Below are positions 23,353 to 35,040 of a stretch of DNA of 64,000 nucleotides, one piece after another (the first letter of the stretch is position 1; the number at the start of each line of letters is the position of its first letter). The DNA comes from Cymodocea nodosa (Eukaryota; Streptophyta; Magnoliopsida; Alismatales; Cymodoceaceae). The notes beneath the pieces are model-generated. The model was not told the origin of the DNA. It saw only the letters and a list, made by a program, of their open reading frames with translations, and did no database searches. The DNA lies in the NCBI GenBank assembly GCA_036874045.1, contig CM072346.1:14670001-14734000 (forward strand), read 5' to 3'. The translations under genes and the position numbers were made by a program.

Positions 23353-25043
23353 TCTCGCTGTCTCACGCTCTCTCTTCTGGGGTTGGGAAATGGAAGCTTT
23401 GGGGCCGATGGTCGTCGTCGCCGGGTGGGTTTTATGGAGCGTGCGGATGTAGCCGTTACCTTCGTTTGTTGTTTAGAATTTGAAAACTCCGGCGACCGCA
23501 ACGTTCACTGGACCGACCGCCTTTGCTGCCCACCGGTCTGTTGGGATGTATTATATATTTACATATAAAATAATAATAATATCAAAAAATATCAGTCTAC
23601 AGCAATTTTGATTATAATTATTCATTTTATGGTATAGTGTACGCAAAAATATCGAATGGTTACTATTTATCAAACTTTGAATAAGTATCTCATTTAGCTA
23701 ACTTTGAATTATAATTGTGTGATGTTATTAAATCAACGTAAATTCTACATCGTAAATGGACGTCAATAACTTAACTTTGTTGTATTGTTGTGTCATTTGA
23801 ATTTAGCATCTTATCTTATGTGTAATTAAGAGAATGAACAATTATACCTGCTATTATTGGTCTTTTCTACGACCCATATTTTCATTTAAAAGGAGTTCCA
23901 TGTTTGTGGGTGATGGCAATAGTAAATTTCTCTTTTGATAGTGTCAAATTTTAAGTTAATCAAAATTTCAAATTCCATTGAAAGTTACACGTATTCTTGT
24001 TATTTGGTCAAATCACTACTTTTAAATTTTTTTGTTAGGTAAAGTAAAGATTTTATTAAGACATCCTAATATTCGAGATAACAAATAATAAAGAAACAAC
24101 GAGAGCCAGACACTGTTCGAAAAAAGCTCAAACTAAGATCACTTCTTTTAATCTTCGGCTAGTGTTTGTTCTTGGATGGTTTCTAGTTACCAAACTTTCC
24201 TAGAAATACTTCTCATTTTATAACTATTTAAAAAACCAAAATCTATTTGAATTCATTCAGATTTTTTGACTTGAAAATCAATTGATAGAAACATAACACA
24301 AAAAGGTTATAGTTTAAAACATTTGAGATCAAGAATCCATCATTACTTCCAAGATTTTTTTTTTGCTTTCATATCACTTTTAAACTATATTATTTTTACT
24401 TCTAGGATATATTCTTTCAAAACCTAACTTTTGTCCAAAATACCACTATATTTAATATCCATAACATAATGTATGTTTATAGAATTTTGCATGTATGAAA
24501 AATCAATTTTTACCCATCTTTTGTCCGCTAACCGCGACAAATGCAATCAATCCATCCCTCATTCCCACTACCCTTCTTCCCACACCAACCAAACACCATT
24601 GAGAAAAGAACAAGATTTTGTTATTATAAAGAACACACAAAGAGATTACACACATCAAACTACCCATATTTAAATTTAAAAATGTACAACTCAATATTTC
24701 TTTTTCTAAATGAAAAACATTTACCATTAATGATTTGTTGGGAGACCTATCCTATTAGAAAGGTTCCCTCAAAAAATTAGCGTATGCCGCTTTCAAGTGA
24801 CGAGCACACGGTATTCTTTAGTAAAAGGCGAAAGAATAGTTCGCTCTGTGCTCAACACACGGCTGCGTGATTTTGTTTGGGCACGATGTCGTTATTTTAT
24901 AGCCTTCTCGTTGAAGGGATAATTTATACGCCACCGATGTGGGATTAAAGAGATCTCTGTGTTCACCTCTTGCTTTGTCTCACCCGGCGGGGTCTCGCCC
25001 CACTTCACTCCTCCAAACCTGAAGCTTCGTTGTCCTCCTTGGA
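23353..25043. other. Divergent intergenic region between TOG gene and plastid-protein gene
   Basis: 1.7 kb holding both promoters. The central part (23560-24780) is AT-rich with no recognisable gene. GC content rises just before 25044, suggesting the 5' UTR of the plus-strand gene starts near 24950. Confidence 0.55.
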
Positions 25044-28000
25044 ATGGCGTCCACCATCCCAACCCCACCTCGCTTGACCCTCCGTCACCCTTCCACCGTC
25101 CTCTGCTCCTCCCTCCCCGTCTCCAGACATCCCACACGCCGCACGAACCACCTCCGCTCCAAGCGCCTCCTCCCGACCCCTCCTACACCACCACCGCCCC
25201 ATAGCGCCGTCGTTTTCCAGGAGGACCCGGAAGTCTTCATCTTGCAAGAAGAGCAGCTCGTCGCCACGGTCGTGGAGGCGGAGTCCACGAGCGTCGGGGA
25301 CTTCCGGAGGGTGTTGCTGGACCTCTCGTGGTTCGTGGCGGTGGTCTTTGCGCTGCAGACTGTGGTGGCGGTTGTTGCCTTTGGATGGGTGGGGTCGGAA
25401 GAGAAGGAATTGGTTGGGGTGGGAAGAGTAGGGACGGAGGTTGACAGGGGAGAGGATTTGGAGTTTGAGAAGAGGGTGGAGGAAATAAGAGCAATGGCAA
25501 GCGAGGCGAGGTCGAGTGTGGCGAATAAGGAGGTTGATGGTGGGGATGGGAACGATGGGATAAGAAGGGACGTGCAGGGAGAGGTGAGTCGGAGGGTGGA
25601 GTGGATGAGAAGGAGTGAGGTACGAACAGTAGCTGCTGGTGCCGATTCCGCTGCTGCCTCCGGGAAGGTGCAGGATGATGGTTTAAACCGAAATGGCGAA
25701 GGGAAAAGTGGGAAGCCTAGCATCAGGAGAAAACATCTTCGTCGGAAAATGCGTGCTGACATTATGAACAAAGAGAGGCCCAAGGGTTTCCATGGATTGA
25801 AGAGTAATGCTAAGTCGACTTGGGATTCTGGTGTTGGTATGTTGTTTCGTGATCTTATCTTTCTTTCATTTTTGAGGGTGATTGTATATATGAATTCTGG
25901 ACTTTCTTTTAATGGTCAAATCCCAAAAATTCTGTGTTAATTGTAGAAAGGAACAATCAACGTTGTTACTTGTAATCAAGAATTCTGTTTCGGTGTTTTT
26001 TAACTTATACTTATCAGAAACTCAGATTCCATTTAGTGGATTATCAGATTATAGCATGAATTTTGGAAATCAATGCTGATTTTTTCAAAATGAATATCTC
26101 CTACAATCTAGCTCAAACCTAATGTATGGCACATCATGAATAGTATATCATAATCCATCATACTTTAATACTTTTTAATCTTGAATTTACATAAATTGAG
26201 CCCCCTAAAAGCATGTGGCCAACCCCACGTAGTGGGAATATGACCTAGATTGTTGTTCTTGGGCCCTCTTAAATCCAAACCAAGCACAGAGTCTGAAAGT
26301 CATTGTGAAAAATCCACTTGATTATCGACAGAATCTAATTGAATCTATCCTGTTTAAACTATTTGTTTTAGTTTCTGTATTGGTTGTAGATAAACTGTAC
26401 CGGTTGAGAATGTTTGGAGGAAGAAGGGGAAAGAATGAATTTCTGTAATAGGAGAGGTAGATGAGTTGTGACAAGAAAACAAAATTTTGATATAAAAGTG
26501 GATACATTTGTATATTTGAATCTATATAATGATTGTGTATTTTAAGGAAAACACATTGCTCTCAGCCTATCACCAATGGAATGACATGCTTTTTGAAATA
26601 TTTGATTGTATTTGTGAAAAAACCACTAGCATTGTTATAGACCAGTGGCAATCCAATGTTATGTAAACATTTATGCTATTATATTTTTTGAATATAATTT
26701 AATTTCAATCCTAATATATGATGCTTATTTACCATGTAATACCATTATGTGGGAATCCTTTTTCAAAAAAATCATTATGTGAGAATCGCATACTCTATTT
26801 TTGTTCCAAGTAATAACTATCTTTTAGTTTTTATACTTGCAATTTTACAAATTTTCCTTGTTCATTAGGGAATCTTAATGAGTAATTACTAAAATACACC
26901 AAAATGTCACCCATTTAAATTGTATCATTTAAATTCACCTTTCCATTTTATTGACGTTCTTTGATTTTGTGAATATTTTTATTCTTTAACTTTAGGAAAT
27001 TGAAAACATTTATGTGATGATATTTGGTTGAAAACATTTTTGAATGATTTCAATTGGATATTACTGAATTTAGCTGAGGATATTCTTGGTGGTTGACAAC
27101 AGAGGGTAGGATGCTTCTCTTATAGGTGATTGATATTGAAGTTCTATGGACTACTTTATTTTGACCTAACCTTCCAAAGCTGGAAGTGAAACACCATACC
27201 TGTCAACACGGTGTAGATCTTATGGCATGGCTAGCTGCTTGAGGCACTGTTCATTTTGCTACACCTAACAGCAGATATCATGATATTCTAATATTTCAAA
27301 TATTTACTCATTTTTAAATTCTAGATATTTGGGAGACTGATCATAAGGAATTAAAGGAATCTCCTGTGATGCACAACGTGCCCACTGAATTTAATGGAGG
27401 CCAAAGGGATAAATTTTCTGAATCAGTTGATTTATCAGCCATGCCATCAAAGAGCATATTAGGCAACAATCATTCTGGCCAAGGAAATATTCAAAGATCT
27501 GGAAGTGAAGGTGCTTCTGTCAGTGTGACTAATGATGACACTCTCTCTACAGAAGGCCATAAAAATGTTCCTTCATCTTCTGAAGTGGATGCTTGCAAAC
27601 AAGCAAAAGCTCCTCAAAAATCTTCAACACTGGATGATAAATCTGAGGGTATGGAGACTTCAAATTCCAAGGACAATAAGTTGGACCCTTTTCAAGTATC
27701 TGCAGTTGCAACAAAAGTCAATTCTCGTCCAATATCATCAACAGGTGAAGTAGAACTAAAGTCTGTGGCCAACAAAGCCAACTCTGGGCGATTTGATAGT
27801 AATGGAAAGATGTGGTGGTCAAAGCTTCCATATGTTTTGGTATGCCCTATTTGTCCATTGCCATTTTAAAGTTTCGAACAAGGAAATAATCAAACTAAGA
27901 TAGTTATTGTATTTTTTTGGTTGTTTCATTGAATTTGTAGATTTAGTTTCTTTTTCATTTTTTAGTAATTGTTTAGTTTTTCTGATCTGATGTTTCAGGG

Positions 28001-28488
28001 TGTGTATTTATACCGAGGCTCTGGGGATGTCATAAAGGGTCTTTATAACTTAAAAATAGATCATCATTCAAATGGTAGCTCATCATCATACACAATTTTT
28101 TTCCAAGATCGTGCTGATGCCACAAACCTTTGTTACATTCTGGAAACGTTCTTTGAAGATCTAGATGGATTCGGGGCTGATGTTGTTCCTTTGTCAATAA
28201 ATGTACTGCCTTTGCTACATTGTTGTGATCAACTTCACATGCTTATCTGTAAAATTTGATTCTCTTTTTTCACTTCAACTTGCATCATTAAAAACCAACC
28301 TTATGGCTAGTGTTACTCATGTTGAATTTAATTTATCACAGGAACTTCATGAGGCAGTACGTAACAAAGTGCTAAATGTGATTGTCATAAGGAAAAGACA
28401 ACTGCAGCTTTATGCTGGGCAGTCACTTGGTGATGTTGAAATGGCAATTCGCTCCATAATAGAAGACTTGATTAGATATAAAAAATGA
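25044..28488 (+). CDS. Plastid-targeted membrane protein of unknown function (C-terminus EMB1703-like), 552 aa, four exons
   Basis: Function unknown. Exons: 25044-25836, 27325-27839, 27999-28202 and 28342-28488, in phase. The N-terminus (about 1-45) is rich in Ser, Thr, Arg and Pro with almost no acidic residues, a typical chloroplast transit peptide. A hydrophobic segment at about 93-116 (LDLSWFVAVVFALQTVVAVV) should span a membrane. The middle (about 125-430) is charged and low-complexity. The last about 120 residues form a conserved-looking module: KLPYVLGVYLYRGSGDVIKG, GLYNLKIDHH, YTIFFQDRADATNLCYILET, FGADVVPLSI, IVIRKRQLQLYAGQSLGDVE. From memory this C-terminus resembles EMB1703 and related chloroplast proteins, which are longer, so the name is tentative. 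The first intron (1.5 kb) contains a LINE-tail relic. Confidence 0.82.
26217..26262 (+). mobile_element. LINE 3'-tail relic in intron 1 of the plastid-protein gene
   Basis: The stretch beginning ggccaaccccacgtagtggg and ending attgttgttcttggg closely matches the remembered 3' terminus of plant L1-type LINEs (GCC-ACCCCAC-TAGTGGGA, then a TTG repeat tail). The related motif at 238 and the RT relic at 48790-49235 may belong to the same family. The rest of the element is too decayed to see. Confidence 0.5.
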
Positions 28489-30896
28489 AGAACAATAGAT
28501 CTTTTGATTATCCAAATCAGGAAGATATCCATTGGAAAACCATTGGTTGGGACCCATGATGCCCAATTCCACATCAGAAACTAAAATTGGAAGACAGGAG
28601 GTAAGAATTTTTTATATTGTTGTTACTAAATTATCCTTTTCATATTTTTCACACACCATATAGGAATAAATGTAAATAGTTCTTTTGAAAATTTATATTC
28701 CTATGTACCTCACTAAGATCATTTTGCTTCTAGTATAGTGGTTAACATGGTATCATAGCACATGCCCCTCATAGCTGCACATATCTTCCCATATTTCATC
28801 TTATGCATACCTAGCGGTTGTGTCCAGGTTTCTTAATCTGAGTGACGCTGATTATAATTGCTACTGCTGACCTCACCGTGATTGATTTGTTTTACTTTGG
28901 TAGTTAGCATTTCCTAATCAGGATTTCTACTCAAAAATTGGAATCAATGAAAAAGAAAAAGGAAAAGGTCACGTTAGTTTTCTAGTCCAATTAGACATTT
29001 CGTTAGTCTAACAATTTATAATTCAATAAAATTTTTTCATTGTACATATTTACATCTAAGAAGTTTTAGCTATCATACAAAAAAAGAAGAGAGTTTCTAT
29101 CAGTTAATTGATCTGGGAGTAGAATCAAAGAGAGAACGTATGCATATTTTTGTGTTTATCTCTACATTTTTTTCGTCAATAATATTTATTTTTTTGAACT
29201 TCAATAATATTTATTACTAAAAGGGCAAGTTCTCTTATAAGGTGTGTGTATCATATTTTGCAGTCTCAACATCTTGGCATCATTCCATGGATTATATTCA
29301 CATGTTCAGTAAGCCCAACCAGGCATTACAATATGACAACAGGAAAAACAGGTTATGAGACATTGGTTCGACCTCAGCCCTCACAGTGTGATCAACATAT
29401 AACACCAGTTGCAGTTCTGGCAGGGTCTGTGTTTATAATCACTAGCTAATCTGCAAGTCAAGAGATGAAATGGAAGATTGTTAGACAATGAAATGATTTT
29501 CCCTTAGAACATATCTTAAAGATGCAACAAGGAAGAAGGTGGGCATTCTTTCTTTCTTTCTTTGATAATGGTACAGAGATGGTTTCTGAAGAAGCATTTC
29601 CTATATTGCCAGTTGAGAGTTAATAATATCTGTGCAGTCATAGAAGTATCAAATAGCTACAGCAATAAATCCTCCAATATTCAGGAAAGTATGAAATAAT
29701 GGGAGTTATCATAAACTCCTAGTTTTTGTATGCCATTTCTTTGTGAAGAAATAAGCCTATATAAAATCTGAAAGTTGAAGCAAATTTTGTGTTTCCTAGA
29801 ATATTCCGTCGATCATTTAAAAGCAAAAAGGTTAAAGTTCAGCTATGACTACAAACCCAATAAAATTAGCGAACAAACACAAACCAATATTATCTGTACT
29901 GTTGATTTTATTACTTGTATAAAGTGAAGTATTATTTTTTACAAAGGCATCTTAATCTTCCAAACAAATCGATACTATTTTACAGTTATATTTTTGATTG
30001 TAGAAATTTTAAGATAAAAATATTTATTATTTATTTTAGATAAATCTGACAATTATGTTAATATCTTTTCTATTTAAATAATTTCTTTAACATCCTTCTT
30101 AACCTAAAAAATTAGTCACATACCTTCGGTTAAGTCACAACACTAATGAAATGTCATAAAATGCCTCATAATCATTTACTTCAATTGGGTTATCATTGAC
30201 GTTGTTATTTTCCCAACATTTGGGTTTTTCTTAGGTGTGGTGAAGGGATTGATATATGTTTTTTTTTGGATGATACTTTGGGTTTAAATTTGGCATGGGA
30301 GCCAACAAGTCCCATGGAGATGAGACCAACGTCAAATGAACTAGAGTTAGTTAAAGAATGGTAACAGAATATAAAGGTAGCTAACGTTAAACGCATGTAG
30401 GTAAATTTTTTAAATTATGAAGGATGTTAAAGGTAATATCTGAATAACAAAGTTATTAGCCTAATCATAGATTTTAAAATGTGGTCAAGGGCTTCAAAGC
30501 AAAAAACCTAATTCAAAGCCAAAATGTTTGATTAACAAGTTTGATTTTGAAATCATTTGTTTACCCAATATCATCAAAATCCATTTACAGACATTTTATA
30601 AACAATATCCATAAGAAAACATTACTGGAAACCAGAAGAAAAGCTTCATAACAAAAGGCGGTTTGGCATCCATTAAAGGAGTAGTCATTGGTTGCGACTT
30701 GACCATCGTCACATCCTTAATTGAGTACCCGATATCCATCAACATCCTCAAAAATGGATCTTGTACAAATAAAGAAATGATACAAAACACCATAAACATC
30801 ATGTGCATGTGCAAGTAAATCCCATGCACAAGGTAATGACCTATTGCATGTAACATTCTCTTGGCTTAAGCTATAAAAATAGGAAACTCGACAGCC
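28489..30896. other. Convergent intergenic region
   Basis: 2.4 kb between two convergent genes. The first few hundred bases are probably 3' UTR of the plastid-protein gene. It holds a TTTC microsatellite near 29547-29562. Small open frames (29246-29449, 30596-30856) resemble nothing I know. Confidence 0.5.
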
Positions 30897-33800
30897 TTAG
30901 AATAACATATCCACAAAACCTTCCTCATCCCCTTCCTCTTCTATCCTTTGGAATTCCATTCTCCATGTCTCCATCTATGTCACAAGAAAAGGGAATAAAA
31001 AAAGTATTTCCTGCCCAATGAATATGGAAAGGAATACTGATTTTATGAAATCTAGAATATTTCCCCAATGAATGATCCAGATTACCTGCCCATCAGATAA
31101 TTGCAGCTGATCTGCGACAAAAAGGACATTGCTGTAAAGCCCAGATGGAGGGTCACAACAAAGATCCTTGGCAATTGCAGCATAGTCCATCACATCAACA
31201 CGAAAGCCACTGCTCATAAAAATCTTGTCAACACATCTTTGCACGGTGGTCTGTTTGATAAAAGAACCAAGACAATTAGCTCATAGTTCAATTGAAATAA
31301 TCTTCAGTTTTGTTTTTGACCTGACACATCAACGTTTGTTTACCTTGTCAGTGGCTTCTGCTTCCATCAGCTGACACGGCAATTCACCCACGAAAATGCA
31401 TCCTCTCATGGCCAGGCTACCAACAACAGAGAGAATTTCTCTGAAATCTGCTAACGATGTCAATGGAAGGCCCTGAAATGTTGCAGGAAATCAACAAAGC
31501 AAGGCAAGTTAAGTGGAAAAAAACCATGTGGTTCAAGCTGGGTGAAAGGATGCAATGCAATTATTCATTTCCATGGGACACATTCTGGATAGCACATTAC
31601 TAGTTGCTTTACCGAAGGCCAATCCTAGCAATTTTTACAAACTCACGCAGGGTTTTCAGCTTAATATTTCACTAGGATCAGGTTTTCTACAAGTGCTTCA
31701 GCTTTTGCCAATATTCAAGGTTATTTTAAGCAAATGAATGGTTAAGATAATTCTCGGAGCAGATCAGATTCTTAAATCTGGTGGCAAAGAAAGAATATGA
31801 AAAAGATCCTACACACAGAAATGCTATCCTTTATTCAGGCCTGTACAGGTTCCTAAGAAAAATTAGCGGTGGTGGTGGTAGTGGTACATTTTAGTTAACA
31901 GATCCCTTTTTGGAACAAAATTATTGATTAGATCAAGACATGCAGGCATTTAATTTGATCTAACAAGAGTACAACGTACAAACAAAAAGAAATGCTAAAA
32001 CATAAAAAAAGAAGATAAAAAATCACCTGCAGTACCCAAATACTGGGCCTAGTTCCATTAAACCCCTTACGGCACAAGACACCTTGTAAATCACAAGTCT
32101 CAAGTGGCACATGAAGCAACAGGCAAGCTTTCGCAATTCTAGCTCCAACACCTAATATATTAAGAATATGGAAGTGTTCGCAACATGATTAGTAGTTTTA
32201 AGAGATATCATTTAAGAGACATGTGACAAGTTTATGTAATGAAATTCAGTAAGAAGACCTTCAAGCCTTTTGGATGCTTTTTTAAACACCATTCCTGGAG
32301 ATACATCAAATATCAAAGATGATCGTGGCCATTGCAGCCTATATGGACGGGTGTCAGTTCCATCTGTTAACAGAACCACCTTCAGAGGCATCAGAAATAT
32401 ATTCGGCTTTGAATTTAAATCTTTCACAACTATTATAATTACTGAAGAATATGACATGTACCATCTTCTCATTATTTGTTTCAAAGATTTTTGTACAGCG
32501 TATGTAAAATTATACAAACCAGTTTTGAAATAATGATGATGCTAAACAAACTTCAAATTGTTTTGTAATCCATCTGTAAACTAAATTATTTTCAATTATG
32601 TTTGTTCAAAAGAAAATGGAGAATTGACAAACTTCTTTTTAACGTGGGAATTAATTTGATTAGGAAAGGACACAGATAGAACCTACGCCTCTTGTGCATT
32701 GCTTACAAACAACATGGAGTAGTTATGGATACTCACATCTGTATAACATCGGTAATTTCTACTCAAAATAATCAATTCAAAGTTCCATACCTTTTTCCCA
32801 ATGCTTTCTTTTCTTCTTTTGAAATTGATTATCTCATACTTTAAGTCACACATTTCCAAACGCCCCTCCCATCTTTGTGAAGCTCACATCTCGAACTCCA
32901 TAGACACCATGGCATAATCTATCAACGGTTAAACATTCATCTCCATTGGTCCATGAAGAATTACATTTTTCTCATACCTATATGGATAAGAGTCCCAAGT
33001 TCATTGACAGAGTAACGTTATTCATGATCCCAAGTAGCAATCCTGAACCAATGGATCCAATCTGATGATGCCCGGTGAGAACATGCTGATTGATCTAGAA
33101 TAATGACCATTAGAGATGGTCTAACCCTCAATGCCTATCCCAAATCTGTTCATGTATTTTCAGCTTCATAACAAACATTTTGAACCTTAAACCTGATTGG
33201 ATTGTTCAGACTAAATTCCAGAATGCCTAAAACTAGGAGATGATAACATAAACCAGTCGGTCTTGAATCAGAAGTTCCAGTTCAAAAAAATAACAACCCC
33301 AAAGTTTTTTGGGGTCCATAAATTGCAATTTTTCACAAGAGAAAAACAAAGATAACCAAAGTTGCTTGGTGAAGAACTAAAATCTATACAAGGTTCAATT
33401 CAATTCCAAAAAATAATTATCTCAAGCATGTAATGAGATGTTACTATATGCTTCAGTGTGATGTTCTGGAAATTAGCAAATAGCCAGTGCATAGTGTATG
33501 CCATTTTTGCGCGTGTTAGCCTGATAGGGGGCACTCACTCCTGTATTTCATCAATAAATTTTGGTGAATTCCCCACTTTTCACCAGATAATTGTCTTATC
33601 CCAATATCTTGAAATGGATTGTCAGACACTAACTACACGTCTCAGACTTCTGGTGTTCCTGTATTTGGTAAGTTCATCATTCTTCGAAAGTATAAGCATC
33701 ATGAACTATTACATCAGCGCCCCGAGATTCCATCAGACATTCGTAGTTTCAAAACAAAATTTCTAAAATCGCAAGTACCTGCTTGATGAGCTCATCGCCC

Positions 33801-34281
33801 CCGTTCATCATGCCGACTACCTTGTCATCAATAAACCTGGTCGCCAAGCTGTAGTGGCTTGTAGAAGGCGGTCCTTCCTCCGACACCATCGCGCCCGTGG
33901 AAGAGAGGAAGCAACCGGCGTACGGGTCGATGAAGAGAGGATCTGTTCGGATTGATCACCGAAATCGTAAAAAAGAAGACATTCTTACTGTTTTAAGAGA
34001 GGAGGAGCGGGGCAAGTACCGGGACGGTTGGACTCTCGCTGACGGAGGGCGGCGGCTTCCACTGCGGCGCGTGGGAGGTTGGAGGACCCGGCGCCGCCAC
34101 CGCTGGGGGTTGCCGAGCATCTTGTGCGGAGGAAGGCAGCTTTCCCAGTCCTGCTGGTGGCGGAGGAGGACCTTGACGGAGGTGGAGGGAGTGGTGGCTT
34201 CAGTGGTGGGAAGGAACGGCCGAGCGCCTGCGACCATCCGACCATCACCACCATCTCTCGGACGAAGACCAGTTTTCCCAT
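30897..34281 (-). CDS. Leucine carboxyl methyltransferase-like SAM-dependent methyltransferase, 347 aa, seven exons
   Basis: Predicted S-adenosylmethionine-dependent methyltransferase of the LCM family (Pfam LCM). The plant branch, like Arabidopsis At5g42760 (from memory), has no established substrate. Exons: 34020-34281, 33779-33942, 32259-32379, 32027-32151, 31344-31472, 31086-31250 and 30897-30974, all in phase. Key stretches are AAALRQRESNRPDPLFIDPY, YSLATRFIDDKV, the SAM-binding VVLLTDGTDTRPYRLQWP, IFDVSPGMVF, the region RPSIWVLQGLPL and GELPCQLMEAEATDKTTVQR. It ends METWRMEFQRIEEE and DMLF. The N-terminal about 60 residues are basic and Pro/Ser-rich, so organelle targeting is possible. 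The start is the ATG at 34281; an upstream in-frame GTG was rejected. Which protein or small molecule it methylates cannot be told. Confidence 0.87.
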
Positions 34282-35040
34282 CACAGAAAAGCAAGACTGC
34301 TATGATTTTTTTAAGACTTTAAATGTCCACGGTATGGCATTTTTCATTGCAGTTGTCTTATCTTAATCGTTGATTCACGTTTCTTGTTTACTTTTGCTTA
34401 TAAATCGTTACCATTTTTGCTTGCTCTCACTCTTGCCCAGTCGAGTTGGCATCGTATGAAATTAAAGTTCAAGGAAGATTTAATTAATATCTTCCTTTAC
34501 CTTTTAAACCTCTTCTTCTTTATTTTACTTCTTTCTTCGGTCTCAATGATCCATACCCTTCCGTTTAAATTTGAGATTATTGTGATTTCAAAAAGGCTTA
34601 AGCTCAACTGCTCTATTAGTGTCAAGCCACAATTTATTCACCTTAAATCCTACTCTCTTGGCGTCAAACGCAGTCAGCAAAACCAAATGCTGAAAAAGGC
34701 AATGTTTTTGAAAATGCATAATTTTTCTATTCTTCAAGTATATAACATGAAACGCAACTCAAAAATCCATCTATAACCAATGGAGTACCAACCAGCCAGA
34801 TTTTGATATTAACCTTAATCTTTCATGATGATATGCACTCAATGAATCATAGACAATAATCACTTGATCAACTTGTAAGATATAAGCTAACCATCCCTCC
34901 ACATCTCTTCATAAAAAAGCCTAGAGATGGCAACCAACAATCGACATGGATTTCAACTACAGCAAAACAGGGGGGGGACTAGAAGGAAAACCAACAAAGA
35001 AATCAAACTTGGATGGGCTTTGGCGGAGGTCGGAAGATAC
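34282..35040. other. Intergenic region between methyltransferase promoter and eL18 3' end
   Basis: 759 bases with no recognisable gene. A 130-codon plus-strand frame at 34384-34776 is hydrophobic and low-complexity and looks accidental. Confidence 0.5.

Noticed and set aside
33897..34322. 141-codon plus-strand frame near 34 kb
   Set aside because: It overlaps the first two exons of the minus-strand methyltransferase, whose frame and splice phases are consistent. The plus-strand frame is Arg-rich antisense.
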